From Ceratotherium simum simum (taxonomy: Eukaryota; Chordata; Mammalia; Perissodactyla; Rhinocerotidae), in the NCBI RefSeq assembly GCF_000283155.1, contig NW_004454181.1, positions 23,970,124-24,034,123 on the forward strand: 64,000 bases of DNA, given 5' to 3'. Positions within the stretch are counted from its first letter, which is position 1; each line of letters opens with the position of its first letter. The notes beneath the pieces were generated by a model. The model did no database searches. It was not told the DNA's origin and worked only from the letters and a program-made list of their open reading frames with translations. The translations under genes were made by a program, and so were the position numbers. Positions 11,652-22,385 of the stretch are shown here, piece after piece.

Positions 11652-12341
11652 CAGAGTGGTTTCAAAAGGTGTGGCCTCTGGTCCAGCTTAGGTGGGCTAG
11701 GATGTCCCTACCCAGTGCCTCAGGGTTGGGGCTCCTGCAGAGAGCTATGGCATGGGCTGCACCCAGCACAGCCATGGAGACATGGCTGCCTCTACCTATA
11801 TTTCAAAGGATGAGGCCACCTGGGAGACTTGGGGGCTCAGGACCCCAACCTAGGAGAGCTTTGGGCATGGAACCCCAGCCCAGAAGAGCCACAGGCATGA
11901 TACCCCAGCAGGTAGCTGCTATAAGGCTGTCCTGCCAAGCCATGGGGGTAATATTGGCACCCCAGTGGGCCTGGAGGGCAGAACTTTATGAAAAAGAGGA
12001 TTATCCTGGAGCCTTAAGATTTACTGTTGTTTGCCTCATTAAGTTTTGTACTTACCTGGGACCTGTCACTCTTTTCCTCTTTCCTATTTCTCCCTTTTAG
12101 AAGGAGAATGTCTATCCTATACCTGTCCCACCACTGTATTTTGGAAGCTCTTGTTTGGTTACATGGGTTCACACTTGGTGGGGAATTTGCCTCAGAATGA
12201 ATCTTACCTCAAGCTCACTCATATCTGATTTACATTGTATATAGATGAGACTTTGGAGTTAGACTTTTGAGTTGATGCTAGAATGAGTTAAGACTTGGGG
12301 GCTGTTGGGATGAAATGATTTTTGGGGGGCCAGGGGCAGAA

Positions 12342-12695
12342 TGCTATAGACTGAATGTTTGTGTCCTGCAAAATTTATATGTTGGAGCCTAAAACCTAAT
12401 GTGATGGTATTTGGAGGTGAGGCATCTGGGAGGTGATTAGGTCATGAGGGTGGAGCTCTCATAAATGAGATTGTGCTCTTAGAAAAGAGACCTCAGAGAG
12501 CTCCCTCCTCCCTTCCACCTTGGGAGGAAACAGAGAAAACACGGCCATCTGTGAACCAGGAAGTGAGTTCTTACTAGACACTGAATCTGCCAGTGCTTTG
12601 ATTTTGGATGTCTCAGTCTCCAGAACTGTGAGAAATAAATGTTTGTTGCTTAAGCTTATGGTATTTTTGTTATAGCAGCCCAAATGGACTAAGAC
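12342..12695 (+). repeat. 3' LTR of MaLR element
   Basis: Starts TGCTATAGACTGAATGTTTG directly after a purine-rich tract and ends ACTAAGAC(A). Compared by eye with the 5' LTR it differs at roughly one base in five and lacks a few bases where the 5' copy reads CACTCAG, so the insertion is old. Confidence 0.9.
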
Positions 12696-13006
12696 AGCAC
12701 CCATTCATCCCCAACCCCTTGGCTTCCAATTACACTTGGAATAAATCCCAAATCCTTGTTACTGTCTACTAGGTTCTTCATAATCTGGCCTCTGCCAGAT
12801 TTCATCTCCTAGCAATTCTCTCCTCATTCTCTACTCTCTAAGTCAAAGGCTTGGTTTCTGTTTCTCAAATGCACAAGCAAATCCCCATCTTGAGGCTTTT
12901 GCACTTGATTTCCCATCTGTCTTGAATGTTTCACCCCATAGCTTCTCAAAAAATCGACTCCTTCCCCAGGTCTCCATTCAGAGATGCCTTCCTCAACCAT
13001 CAACCT

Positions 13007-13210
13007 CAGTGGTTCTCAACTGAGGGCAGTTTTGTCCCCCTAGAAATATTTGGCAATGTTTTTAGGTATTTTTGATTGTCACAGCTAGGACAGGTGGTGC
13101 TACTGGCATCTAGAGGGTAGAGGCCAGGGATGCTGCTAAATATCCTACAATGGACGGGACAGCCTCCACACACAAAGAATTATCTGGTCCAAAATGCCAA
13201 CTACCTAGAG
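13007..13210 (+). mobile_element. MER20 inside L2
   Basis: CAGTGGTTCTCAACTGAGGG opens the copy; the diagnostic ATTTGGCAATGTTTTTAGG and GGGATGCTGCTAAATATCC follow. The 3' end is slightly decayed. Confidence 0.9.
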
Positions 13211-13450
13211 CTGCTCCTCGCCTCTGACACTTGTCACTTAAAACATTTCTACCTCATTACCCTCACTTTATTTTTTTGAAAAATATTCACCATTGTCTAA
13301 GATTATTTGATATATTTAATTATTTATACATCTGTCTCACCTAAGTGGAACATTAGTTTCATGCGAGCAGGGACATTGTCTTATCTTGTTCAGTTCCCAG
13401 TGTATCTGTTCCCAGTGCCTAGAACAGTTCCTGACACATAATGGGCACTT

Positions 13451-13480
13451 GATGAATGAATGAATGAATGAATGAATGAA
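13451..13480 (+). repeat. TGAA tetranucleotide array
   Basis: About seven uninterrupted GAAT/TGAA units grown from the L2 3' tail. This is a likely polymorphic microsatellite. Confidence 0.9.
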
Positions 13481-13489
13481 AACAGAAGT

Positions 13490-14838
13490 AAATATTGAAC
13501 ATCAAATGAAACAAATCAATGAACTAAACAACCAAAGAACATCAAAATTAAAAACTGTGCTGCAAATGGTACCATCAAGAAAGTGAAAAGACGAAGCCAC
13601 AGAATGGAAGAAAATATTTGCAAACATACATTTGGTAAGGGACTTGTATCTAGAATTTATAAAGAACTCAGATAATTCAACAATAAAAAGACAAGAACCC
13701 AATTAGCAAATAAGCAAGGGATTTGCATAGACATTTCTCCAAAGAAGATATGCTGATAGCTAATAGGTACATAAGAAAATGTTCAACACCATTAGTGATT
13801 AGGAAAATGCAAATCAAAACCACAATGAGATACTACCTCACACCCACTAGAATGGCTATAATAAAAAAGACAGACAATAACAAATGTGGGTGAGGATGTG
13901 GAGAAGTTGAAGCTCTCATGTATTGCTGGTGGGAATGTAAAATATCACAGCTACATTGGGAACAGTTTGTCAGTTCCTCAAAAAGTTAGACATAGTGTTA
14001 CCGTATAATGCAGAAATTCTACCACTAGATACAAACCCAATAAAAATAAAAACATGTAGCCACATGACAACTTGTACAAGAACGTTCATAGAAGCATTAG
14101 TCATAATAGCCAAAAAATGGAAACAACCCAATGTCCAGCAACTGATGAATAGATAAACAAAATGTCATATATCCATACAGTGGAATATTATTTGGCCATA
14201 AAAAGAAATGAAGTACTGATACATGCTACGTCATGGATGAATCTTGAAAATATTATGCTAAATGAAAAAAGTCAGTCATAAGAGAGCATATATTTGGGGC
14301 CAGCCTGGTGGCATAGTGGTTAAGTTCGTGGGCTCTGCTTTGGTGGCCCAGGGTTCATGGGTTCAGATCCTGGGAGCAGATCTACACACTGCTCAGCAAG
14401 CCATGGTGTGGCGGCGTCCCATATACAAAATAGAGGAAGACTGGCACAGATATTACCTCAGGGACAATCTTCTCAAGCAAAAAGAAGATTGGCAACAGAT
14501 GTTAGCTCAGGGCCAATCTTCCTCACTAAAAAAAAAAAAAAGAATCACGTATTTATGATTCCATTTACATGAATGGCAATTCAGAATAGGCAAATCTATA
14601 GAGACAGGGGTAGATCAGTGCTTGCTTAGGACTGGAGACAGTGAGAGAGCAATGGGGAGTGACAGCTAATGGGTACAGGGCTTCTTTTTGTTGGGAGGGA
14701 AATGTTCTAAAATTAGATTGTAGTGATGGATGCATATATCTGTGAATATACTAAAAGACGTTGAATTCAACACTTTAAATGGGCGAATTGTATTGTATTT
14801 GACTTACGTCCTAATAAAGCTTTTAAAAGAAAAAAGAT
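13490..14838 (+). mobile_element. old L1 LINE 3' end, split by ERE SINE
   Basis: C-terminal ORF2 and 3' UTR of an old L1M-type element. Landmarks are the ORF2-derived AATGCAAATCAAAACCACAATG, the Trp-rich end at about 14100-14160 (translated KKWKQPNVQQ) and the 3' UTR ending in TTTAAATGGGCGAATTGTAT. An ERE SINE interrupts it at 14296-14541. Many frameshifts and stops; not active. Confidence 0.9.
14296..14541 (+). mobile_element. ERE-type SINE inserted in L1
   Basis: Starts GGGGCCAGCCTGGTGGCATA and ends in poly-A. The tail has two related AGATTGGCA-type segments. Target copies are AGCATATATTT (14285-14295) and ATCACGTATTT (14544-14554), diverged but alignable; the interrupted L1 text reads through once the SINE is removed. 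Confidence 0.92.
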
Positions 14839-14970
14839 AAATATAGAGATTGAAATGATTGAGAGAATTTTTATTTCTGTTTGAAAGGAACAATTTTGCT
14901 GTAATATTATTTTGGGAGAGGAGATAATTCCTTCTATTGAAGTATCTTTCCTTGTTTAGTGTGGATTTTT

Positions 14971-15113
14971 TTTTTTTATTGAGGTAACATTGGTTTATAA
15001 CGTATAAATTTCAGGTGTACATCACTATATTTCAATTTCTGTGTAGACTACATCATGTTCACCACCCAAAGACTAATTACCATCCATCACCATACACATG
15101 TGGCCAGTCACCC
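14971..15113 (-). mobile_element. short 5'-truncated L1 (3' UTR only)
   Basis: A T-run is followed by ATTGAGGTAACATTGGTTTA, the same 3' UTR as the 1-kb L1 at 52.3 kb, read antisense. Flanks TAGTGTGGATTTTT (14957-14970) and TAGTGTAGATTTTT (15114-15127) form a 14-bp target duplication with one mismatch. Confidence 0.88.
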
Positions 15114-15379
15114 TAGTGTAGATTTTTGTTTGAGGATGGCTTTGGAAGAATAATGACATGAGAGATCAAAGGCAAGTTTGCTAGCAGAAAAAGAAAATGT
15201 TAAATTAAATCATGTGATAAGAATATCTGAACCAGTCAGCCAAAAGACTTTCTTATATGACCATAAGTATTAGATAGGGCCATAGAAGCACTCCCTGAAA
15301 CTAAAATAGGTGAATGTCTGAGAATGAATAAAGGCTCTCCATCTTTAAAAATAAACCTTCTCAGCATTAGCGTATAAAT

Positions 15380-15550
15380 GAGGGACTGGCAAGTTCCCAT
15401 ATCCTCAGAGTTCTGACCCAGAAAAAAGGGAGTGGAAATTATAACATTGAGTTCATCAGGTTCTTGTGAGATTTAAGTGAGATTATGCTTGTAAAAATGC
15501 TTGGGCCAGCAGGGTGCTCAGGTAATATTAGTTTGGTAGTAGTGGTGAAC
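15380..15550 (+). mobile_element. MIR SINE 3' part
   Basis: GTTCTTGTGAGATTTAAGTG followed by a GCTCAGGTAATATTAG segment fits the sense MIR 3' half, diverged. Confidence 0.55.
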
Positions 15551-15664
15551 CGGGAATGAGGGAGGGGCTATTTGGATAATTTATTATTAAATTACAACTT
15601 CCTGATACATTCATTTCTATACAATACACAGATATGACAAGGGTGGGAGGCTGTAATTTTTTAT

Positions 15665-16111
15665 CTGTTGGTTCTTTGAAGCAGTGTGAGACAAACATGA
15701 CCACTTTGTTCTTCTTTACTCTCATTTCTCTCTTCTTTTTTCCATGCTGACCATCTACTTTCCATTGTTGACATAACTTTCCATGAGGCATCATAGTGGC
15801 ATGGTTTCTCCTGTAATTTTAGCCATGCTAAGCCTTGGAACCCAGGCACCATGTTGTGAAGAAGCCCAGGCCCTGTGGAGAGGCCATGTATAGGTGTTCC
15901 AGCTGACAGCTCCAGCAAAGCCCACATGAGAGTGAATGAGTTTTCAGATGATTTTGGCCTCCAGTTTTCAAGTCTTCCAGCTGAGATCTCAGACACTGTG
16001 CTCTGTCTAAATCCCTGACCCATAGAACCAAAAGAGATAACAAATAATTGTTGTTGTAAGCTGCTAAGCTTTGGGGTAATTTGTTATTCAGCAATAGCTA
16101 ACTAATATACA
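15665..16111 (+). repeat. MLT1-type MaLR solo LTR
   Basis: The 3' half is a clear MLT1: CCAGCTGAGATCTCAGACAC, CCCTGACCCATAGAACCAAA, AAGCTGCTAAGCTTTGGGGT and a TAACTAATATAC end. The 5' half is more diverged, so the start is approximate. Three overlapping minus-strand frames of 88-120 codons here are shadows of the LTR. Confidence 0.8.
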
Positions 16112-17372
16112 AAATCTAATGCTAAACTCCACTTTCTTAATCACTATGCTACATTAACCAAGACCAGAACAAAACAAAAACATTTCTGATCAGAATTGGG
16201 CTCCCCATGAAGGCTTCCCTGTTGGGAAAGGCTATACTGTCTGAAGATTCCAGGGTCCAGTCCACATGACTGGATATTTATCCTAGCAAACAGATGCCAC
16301 TGCACTAACGGTTTATAGGGCAGTCTCTCAAGGGTTCAGTTGCCAGAATGCAGCACCTTGAACCTAATCATCTCTGAAGCACTGGCAAGGCTGAGACTGT
16401 AGACCTGGCCAAGGTGAGGACCCTAAACCATACAGAGGTCACACCTTGATCTTGGCACACCCTTCCACAAATGGTCAAGGCTTAAACAACATACACAAAA
16501 TAGCTCCTTAATTTAATTGTTCAGAAACCAGCAGCGTAAGTTTCTATCTGGAAAAGCAATGTACAAATACAAAATCTTATTAATTAGCATTTAGTGTCCT
16601 CGACAATGCTATTTATAGTATATGTGCTTTTTTTTTTTTATCTTTTGTCCCTGCTAGCCAAGACACTAACGGAAAGAGACCAATTTGAGATGAAAGAGTC
16701 TTTTTGCAATCCAGGCTTTTTGTTCCCCCTGAAGGGGAGAGAAAGGACAGAAACGAGGGGTGGGGGTCCTGGTGACAATGGACTTCTTTGATGCCATGCT
16801 CCTTTTTCAAGGTGGACTGATTGCACATCCCAGAGAAAAGAGAATTTTTTGATCTGCTCTACAACCAATGTTATACATATTTGATGGAAAGAGTAGACTG
16901 GCAGTGGGAGGTGAAAGCAGCAGACAACAATGAGAAGTTATAGTTTTGTGTTATTTCACTTTTTCCCCAACTATTCAAGGCGTCTGAGGCATAGACTAAC
17001 CTGACTCTCTCCTTCTACCTTCCATCCCTCACCCTCCTTGCTGTAAGGAAAAGAAAGCTTTGTAAGGGGAAATAAAAAAACAACAGCTGCCTCTGAATGC
17101 TTGGAGAACAAAACAATTGGTACCTTTCATATCTCTGAAGGCTAAGCTTCATTATCTCACATCAGAATCAGAGCAGGGGGCTTGAAAATCAGCTCTCAGA
17201 GGGCACAAAGCCAACGCTCCCTCCATTACTGACTTAAAAGGGAAAATGCAAAGCTCTGCTTTTAGGAAGAAAAAAAAAGAAAAAAAGCAAGCAGGATTCC
17301 AAGCCATTGAATTGTGTATACTTTGGAAAGCACCCTTTTAAGGAAGCATAAATGGAGAAGTGTGAAAATAAT
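16112..17372. other. single-copy interval with AT-rich motif clusters
   Basis: No gene. At 16500-16620 there is TTAATTTAATTG and ATTAATTAGCATTTAG, homeodomain-type text; at 17040-17200, ACAAAACAATTGG resembles a SOX site. A T10-type run lies near 16629. These are motif impressions only. Confidence 0.4.
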
Positions 17373-17805
17373 TGTCAAAATTGACTTTAGTGGAGCCATT
17401 TTAAAATGGAGTCAGAGCTGCCTTTCTGAGAAACTGCCTCGCTGTCTTGAACCTTGGACTGGGCCAAACCTTTGGACTGGGCCAAATGACAATTGTTTTA
17501 CAAGCAATTGTTTGAGAAGTCAGCAGGAGAATGGACATCCCGATTACAAAGACTGAGGATTGTGGACTTTCTGAAGCTAGAATCAATAGTCAATCAACGT
17601 TTAAGACTAGCTCTCTGCCTCCAACTCTGATTAAAATTCTTTGTAATGAAACCTCTTTTCTTTGCCTTTAAAAGCCCCTGACTTTTACTCCCTAGCAGGA
17701 CACTATTTGAGTTTCTATGTGAGTCTGTTCTCCCCGAATTGCAGTTCTTTGATCCCAAATAAACGCTTTGCCTCTTAAACTAGTTTCCATTTTTGATGGT
17801 TGACA
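17373..17805 (+). repeat. solo ERV1-type LTR
   Basis: A 433-bp unit begins TGTCAAAATTGACTTTAGTG and ends GATGGTTGACA (TG...CA), with TAAT directly outside both ends (17369-17372, 17806-17809). A 4-bp duplication fits class I endogenous retroviruses. Promoter-like TTTAAAAG lies at 17667-17674 and AATAAA at 17758-17763. The 15-mer TTGGACTGGGCCAAA is repeated at 17454 and 17472. No internal retroviral region remains. The family name is not assigned. Confidence 0.85.
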
Positions 17806-17811
17806 TAATGA

Positions 17812-17885
17812 AATTGAAAGCCCTGGGTTTGAGACCCAGTCTTATGTGTTACCAACCATGAGACCTTGAGATATTTTCATCTTCA
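17812..17885 (+). mobile_element. MIR SINE fragment
   Basis: TTGAAAGCCCTGGGTTTGAG followed by TGTTACCAACCATGAGACCTT fits the sense MIR head to core. Faint further MIR-like text continues to about 18080. Confidence 0.6.
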
Positions 17886-18239
17886 GTTGCCTGAGTCAAG
17901 TGGAGATTCACTCTCCCACACACTTGCTTACTTACTTGTTAAGAATGCAAAAATCAAGCAATCAAGCGCCACATACAATCTTTGCCTTCAATAAGCTCGC
18001 CAATCAAAATATGTCCCTCATCTCATCAAAGGGTTGTTTTGAGAATTCAATGGACATTGAAGACATGCATGAATTTCAGATTAATACAGCCAAGTAAGGG
18101 ACTGTTAGTAAAGTACTACAACTGGTTGAAAATGCACTTTGAAAGACTTGTTATGTCTTGGGCATTGCACAAGGCTAACACAGAGGTCACAGATTCTCCT
18201 TCCCCATCCAAAGCAAAATAGGTCTTGCTAATTGGTGTC

Positions 18240-18540
18240 AGGTCAGGCCTGTCATGAACTGCTCCTTCCCAAGTCTCATATTCTGCAACTCCCTCACATG
18301 CCTCCCAGCCATAGTGGGTGTAGATGGCCTGCCAGATCTTCCTGGGGCATGGCTCTGCTCTGTCCCTCCCCTGCTCTTAAATATTCAGTATTTCCTCTCT
18401 GCCTATAAAACCAAGCCTATACTCAACTTGGTTCCCAAAATTCTCACCCCAAAGCATCTGTCCACCTTCCTCTGCATTTATGTACATTTAGTAGTAATGA
18501 CATTTAGTCATTACTAGTGCACTCCTCTTTTTTTGTTGTG
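18240..18540 (+). mobile_element. L2 LINE fragment
   Basis: CT-rich L2-like text (CTCATATTCTGCAACTCCCT, AGCATCTGTCCACCTTCC). Low similarity. An AT-rich stretch at 18540-18676 with two AATTATAAAAT-type repeats follows and is unassigned. Confidence 0.5.
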
Positions 18541-18676
18541 GTTAATTATTATAACTAAAAACAAAAAACATTTTTTACTTTAAAATCATATCTGGTTTCA
18601 AAAATTTCAATTATAAAATGTTCTTATGTGTAAAAATAGTCACCAATTATAAAATATTCCTATCGATTCCATTTCT

Positions 18677-19011
18677 TTATTATTTTATTGAGGTCATATT
18701 GGCTTATAACAGTGTGTAAATTTCAGGTGTACATTATTATATTTCAGTTTCTGTATAGACTGCATCATGCTCACCACCAATAGCCTGGTTTCCATCCATC
18801 ACCATATATATGTGCCCCTTTATCCCTTTCACCCTTCCCCTCTGGTAACCACTAAACTGTTCTCTTTTATCTATGTGTTTATCTTCCACGTGTGAGTGAA
18901 ATCATATGGTGTTTATCTTGTCTGTCTGACTTATTTCGCTTAGCATAATACCCTCAAGGTCCATCCATTTTGCAGCAAATTGCATGATTTTGTCTTTTTT
19001 TATGGCTAAGT
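18677..19011 (-). mobile_element. 5'-truncated L1 fragment
   Basis: ATTATTTTATTGAGGTCATA opens an antisense L1 3' end; GTACATTATTATATTTCAG and CTTAGCATAATACCCTCAAG match the same region of the L1 at 52.3 kb. It is more diverged than that copy, and I could not find a clean target duplication. Confidence 0.85.
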
Positions 19012-19225
19012 GCTCTCCTATCTCTTTGCTTTCACTCATGCTGTTTCTTCTATTGGAATGCCCTTAGACCCCAAATCCCCAAGTACACATTCTCCTTTCA
19101 AGACCAAGTTCAAATTTTGATGAACTTTTCACCTATCCTCACCATGCTCCCAACTGTCCTCTTGGTGAAAGTGATTGCCCACTCCTTTGAACCACCACAG
19201 TACTTAGCATATACCTCTCTCTTGG
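19012..19225 (+). mobile_element. L2 LINE 3' fragment
   Basis: CATGCTGTTTCTTCTATTGG and AATGCCCTTAGACCCCAAAT, then TTTCAAGACCAAGTTCAAAT follow the L2 order. It may continue the L2 before the L1 insertion at 18677. Confidence 0.65.
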
Positions 19226-19227
19226 CA

Positions 19228-19410
19228 AACAATAATGATGATGATGATGGTAAGAATAACAGCAGCTAGCTTGTATTGAGACTTAGAATGTGCCCTAAAT
19301 TATCTTTTCGATTCTTGCAAACACTGTAAGCCAAGGTAATGTTTTATCCCATTTCACACATGAAATTGAGGCCTATAAGGTTAAGTAATGAACTTGATTT
19401 CCCACATAGT
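19228..19410 (-). mobile_element. MIR SINE
   Basis: AATAATGATGATGATGATGG leads into GAATGTGCCCTAAATTATC and CCCATTTCACACATGAAATTG, the antisense MIR order. Confidence 0.7.
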
Positions 19411-19429
19411 AACTGGCAGGGACATGGAT

Positions 19430-19640
19430 GGGCTTTGGCATCACAGGCACTTGAGTTTGAGTCCAGGCTTTATAAGTTACCAGCTTCATGACTTTTGTCA
19501 AGTAACTATCTCAGTGTAATCCTGTTTCCTTATCTGTAAAATATGGATAGTGTTAAGTATGTTGTAATTATTACATAAGATAATGGATGTAAAACTCAAA
19601 GCAAGATGCTGAGCCTAGAGAAGGTACTAAAGAGATGTAG
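19430..19640 (+). mobile_element. MIR SINE
   Basis: Sense MIR: GGCACTTGAGTTTGAGTCC, CATGACTTTTGTCAAGTAAC, TTTCCTTATCTGTAAAATAT. The adjacent opposite-strand MIR at 19228 gives a head-to-head pair. Confidence 0.8.
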
Positions 19641-20109
19641 CTATCACGATGCCCAACTAAAAAAGCTGCTTGGGGGCCAGGATCTGATGTCTTAGGGGAC
19701 TCCTGATCCCCTCCCCACATGTTTAATAAATGCCAACTGAATAAATCAAGGCCATTTGAAGAATCTTTCACTATTCCAAGGCTGTCCTAAAGATGTGTCT
19801 CATGGAGAAACCTGTGTGATTGAGGAGAAAGAAGTTACATAAATACAGGAACCAACCAAAAAAATCCCTGTTCCTTGGTTTTAAATCCACCCTTCTTGTT
19901 TTGCCGAGGAAGGTGCAGCCTGAAACTTGGCCTTGTTACTCTGTCCTCCCTTATTGTTCCGCTGATCTTGCTTAACTCCTTTCACGGGAGCTTCTTCAGA
20001 ACTTCATTTAGTGGTACATAATTGCCCGGCTAAATGTTAGACAGCATCAAAAACAAAGGCCCACAGCTTATGCCCAGAGCTTCCACGGCATCTTCCGAGT
20101 CACTGGTTT

Positions 20110-20360
20110 GGGGGAGAGTCATTGGACATCGATGCAGGGGAAGCAAGAAGGGAGTGGGAGCTGCAGATTCAGGCAAAGGCCAGGCCACTTAAGGCCTCAT
20201 GGGTCTTCTGAACGCTGTGGGTTGTTATTCTAAAGACTTTGGAAAGCCACTCAAGATTTTAAGCAGGAGAAGTTGAAGTAATTTGCCCACATCCAGTGAG
20301 CTTCTGGTAGCAAAAACAGGATTGGAAATCTGGTCCCCTGTTCTAGTTTGCCGTGCCTTG
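20110..20360 (-). mobile_element. L2 fragment followed by MIR fragment
   Basis: CAAAGGCCAGGCCACTTAAG and CTCATGGGTCTTCTGAACGC read as antisense L2. 20255-20360 has antisense MIR text (GCAAAAACAGGATTGGAAATC). Both are decayed. 19641-20109 shows no feature. Confidence 0.5.
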
Positions 20361-20639
20361 ATAAACATTCCTCTTGGCATGCCTCCTCCCAGGTACAGAC
20401 ATTACTGAGCAAAACTGAGAGCAACTGGATAGAAATCTTCTTGCTCTGTACTTGTGCCTCTCCAGGAAGCAGGGCAAGCCTGAAGGATGGGTCCTTGGAG
20501 GGTCTGAGGTTAGTGTCTGAGCCAGAGCTCCAAAGGGGTAGGAGGCCAGGGAGGAAGCTTGCATTATGTTGCCTGGGAAATGCAGGATGGAAAACAGAGC
20601 TTAGCCATCAAACTTGTTATCAATGGACAGGGTTGCCGA

Positions 20640-20750
20640 GGTCCCAGAAGGGGAAAGAGGACTGGCAATGTCACACAGTGAAAGACTATCGTGGGGCAGC
20701 ACCTCAATCCTAATCCAATGCCTATTTTACTAAGCCAGGCTGCCTCTCAA
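20640..20750 (-). mobile_element. MIR SINE fragment
   Basis: ACTGGCAATGTCACACAGTG followed by a decayed tRNA-like head near TTTTACTAAGCCAGGCTG. The 121-codon plus frame at 20348-20713 runs through this and is not supported as a gene. Confidence 0.5.
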
Positions 20751-20827
20751 TTTGTTAATAGTCCACTTGAGAAGTCAGTCCACCGAGCTTAAGGAACTCA
20801 ACATGTACAAGAGGAAGCAGCAACAAG

Positions 20828-20912
20828 ATCAGTGGTTCTTAACCTCTTGTAAGCCTTGCACCATTTTGGGAATCTGCCAAAGCTATAAGTGATCTTCCCA
20901 GAAAAAAAAAAA
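20828..20912 (+). mobile_element. hAT-like relic, 5' end only
   Basis: TCAGTGGTTCTTAACCTCTTG is a typical hAT terminal repeat start; only about 85 bp remain before an A-run and the following L1. Confidence 0.55.
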
Positions 20913-21485
20913 ATACGTATATACACTCAATAATTCTGCATGGACTCACTCTTCACAATATTTACCCAAGAGAAATTAAGAAATATATGTGAAAAACCTA
21001 TACATGAATATTTATAATAGCTTCATTCACAGTGCTTCACATTGAACACCACCTAAACGTCCATCAGCTGGAATGGATAACAAATTGTGGTACATCTACA
21101 CAATGGAATGTTTGCTCAGTTATAAGAAGGAACAAACTACTGATACACACACCAACGTGAATGAATCTCAGAAGCATCATGCTAAGTGAAAGAAGCCAGA
21201 TTGAAAAGGCTATGTCCTGCGTGACTCCATTTATATGACATTCTGGGAAAGGCAAAGCTACAGGAAGAGAAAAAATAATCAGTGGTTGCTAGGGCTGGGG
21301 TTGGGAGGGGTTTGCCTACAAAGGTGTATAAGGGAACTTTTGGAGTAATTAAAATATGCTATATTTTGATTATTGTGATGGTTACATGAATGTATACATT
21401 TGTCAAAATTCATAGAACTGTACACCTAATGGGGTGAGTTTTACTCTATATAAATTATACTAAAATAAATCTAATTTTAAAGATA
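20913..21485 (+). mobile_element. old L1 LINE 3' end
   Basis: ORF2-end and 3' UTR text: CACACCAACGTGAATGAATC, CATCATGCTAAGTGAAAGAAG, TTATATGACATTCTGGGAAA, then ACTGTACACCTAATGGGGTG and an A-rich end. Stops in all frames. Confidence 0.9.
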
Positions 21486-21674
21486 CTATGTGTAGGGTTA
21501 CAGAGAGTACATTGACCAATCTTCAGACCTCAGGTAAAGAACCCCTGCTCTTGGGTCAAACAAGTTTTGAAGTGCAAAGTCCTCCCAAGATATCTAGACC
21601 ACATCTACTTATTTCAAAGATAGAAAAATTAAAGACCAAGAAAATACAATGCTACCTCCAAGATTACATCCCTT

Positions 21675-21765
21675 ACTAGTGTTCATTTTGGCAACCAATG
21701 TTAGTTGCACACTTACTGCATTCTAGATACTGTGCTAGGTTCAATACCCAGCTTGGCAACTCAGC
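21675..21765 (-). mobile_element. MIR SINE fragment
   Basis: GTTGCACACTTACTGCATTC and GATACTGTGCTAGGTTCAAT match the antisense MIR 3' half. 21766-22164 holds no recognised feature. Confidence 0.5.
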
Positions 21766-22164
21766 TAATAAGAAAAATGAGACTTACTGCCTTGAAGATC
21801 TGGGATTTTAACTCAGGTTTTGACTCTGTAGTTTATTCTGGAAAGACGGGAAGGGTTCCAAGGAATATTTAGTTCCCAGATCTTGCTGGAGCACTGGACT
21901 GGGAATGAGGTGACCTGTATATGGATTAAGTGAACTGCAGGGAAGAATGACCTTTTGAGACACCAACTGATCTCTGAGCCTCTCCTTTCTTGGCCACAGC
22001 TAGATGGGAAAATGGTTGAGTTCCTAAAAGAACCAACTTCAATTCCCATGTTATGTAAAGATCAAGAGCTTCCCCAGAAGCACGGCCTAGTGTAACAATT
22101 AAAAGCCCTCCAAAATGGCAGCTATAACAAGGAGTTGCAAAATAATGGTGCAGTGAGGGAGAGC

Positions 22165-22385
22165 AGAATGGGCTTGAGGGTCAGATGGACCTGGGTTCAA
22201 ACCCTGGCCCCAGACTACTTGTGCCATGAACAAGTCACTTAATAGGTTTAAGCCTCGGGTTCTTCATGTAAAATGAGAAAAACAATGATACCAATGCCTC
22301 CTAGGGTTGATGTGAGGGTTAAACAGGATGATGCATGTGCCTGACACATTATCATCTTTTAATTAATGGCAGTGGCTGCTGCTCT
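22165..22385 (+). mobile_element. MIR SINE, nearly complete
   Basis: GACCTGGGTTCAAACCCTGG, ATGAACAAGTCACTTAATAG, CCTAGGGTTGATGTGAGGGT: clear sense MIR. Confidence 0.9.

Larger units (their letters stand above)
10496..12700 (+). mobile_element. complete MaLR (ERVL-like) retrotransposon, two LTRs
   Basis: A non-autonomous MaLR element: 5' LTR, MaLR-type internal region and 3' LTR, all on the plus strand. The pentamer AGCAC sits immediately outside both ends (10496-10500 and 12696-12700) as a 5-bp target duplication. The internal part begins with the typical primer-binding-side text TTGGTACTGAGAAGTGGGG and ends with a purine-rich tract just before the 3' LTR. Open frames of up to about 197 codons at 11118-12100 are MaLR internal sequence, which normally encodes no retroviral protein; no polymerase or envelope motif is seen. 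Confidence 0.9.
12701..13480 (+). mobile_element. L2 LINE 3' half, split by MER20
   Basis: The first part (12701-13006) includes CATAATCTGGCCTCTGCCAG and GAGGCTTTTGCACTTG. The second (13211-13480) includes GTGCCTAGAACAGTTCCTGA and ends in a TGAA tail. MER20 at 13007-13210 is inserted between them, so L2 is the older layer. Confidence 0.85.

Noticed and set aside
11118..12100. Two overlapping frames of 150 and 197 codons
   Set aside because: They lie in the MaLR internal region, which normally encodes no protein, and show no retroviral motif.
15528..16094. Three overlapping minus-strand frames of 88-120 codons
   Set aside because: They are antisense shadows of the MLT1 LTR.
20348..20713. 121-codon plus-strand frame
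   Set aside because: Runs through antisense MIR text and overlaps a minus-strand frame; no domain.
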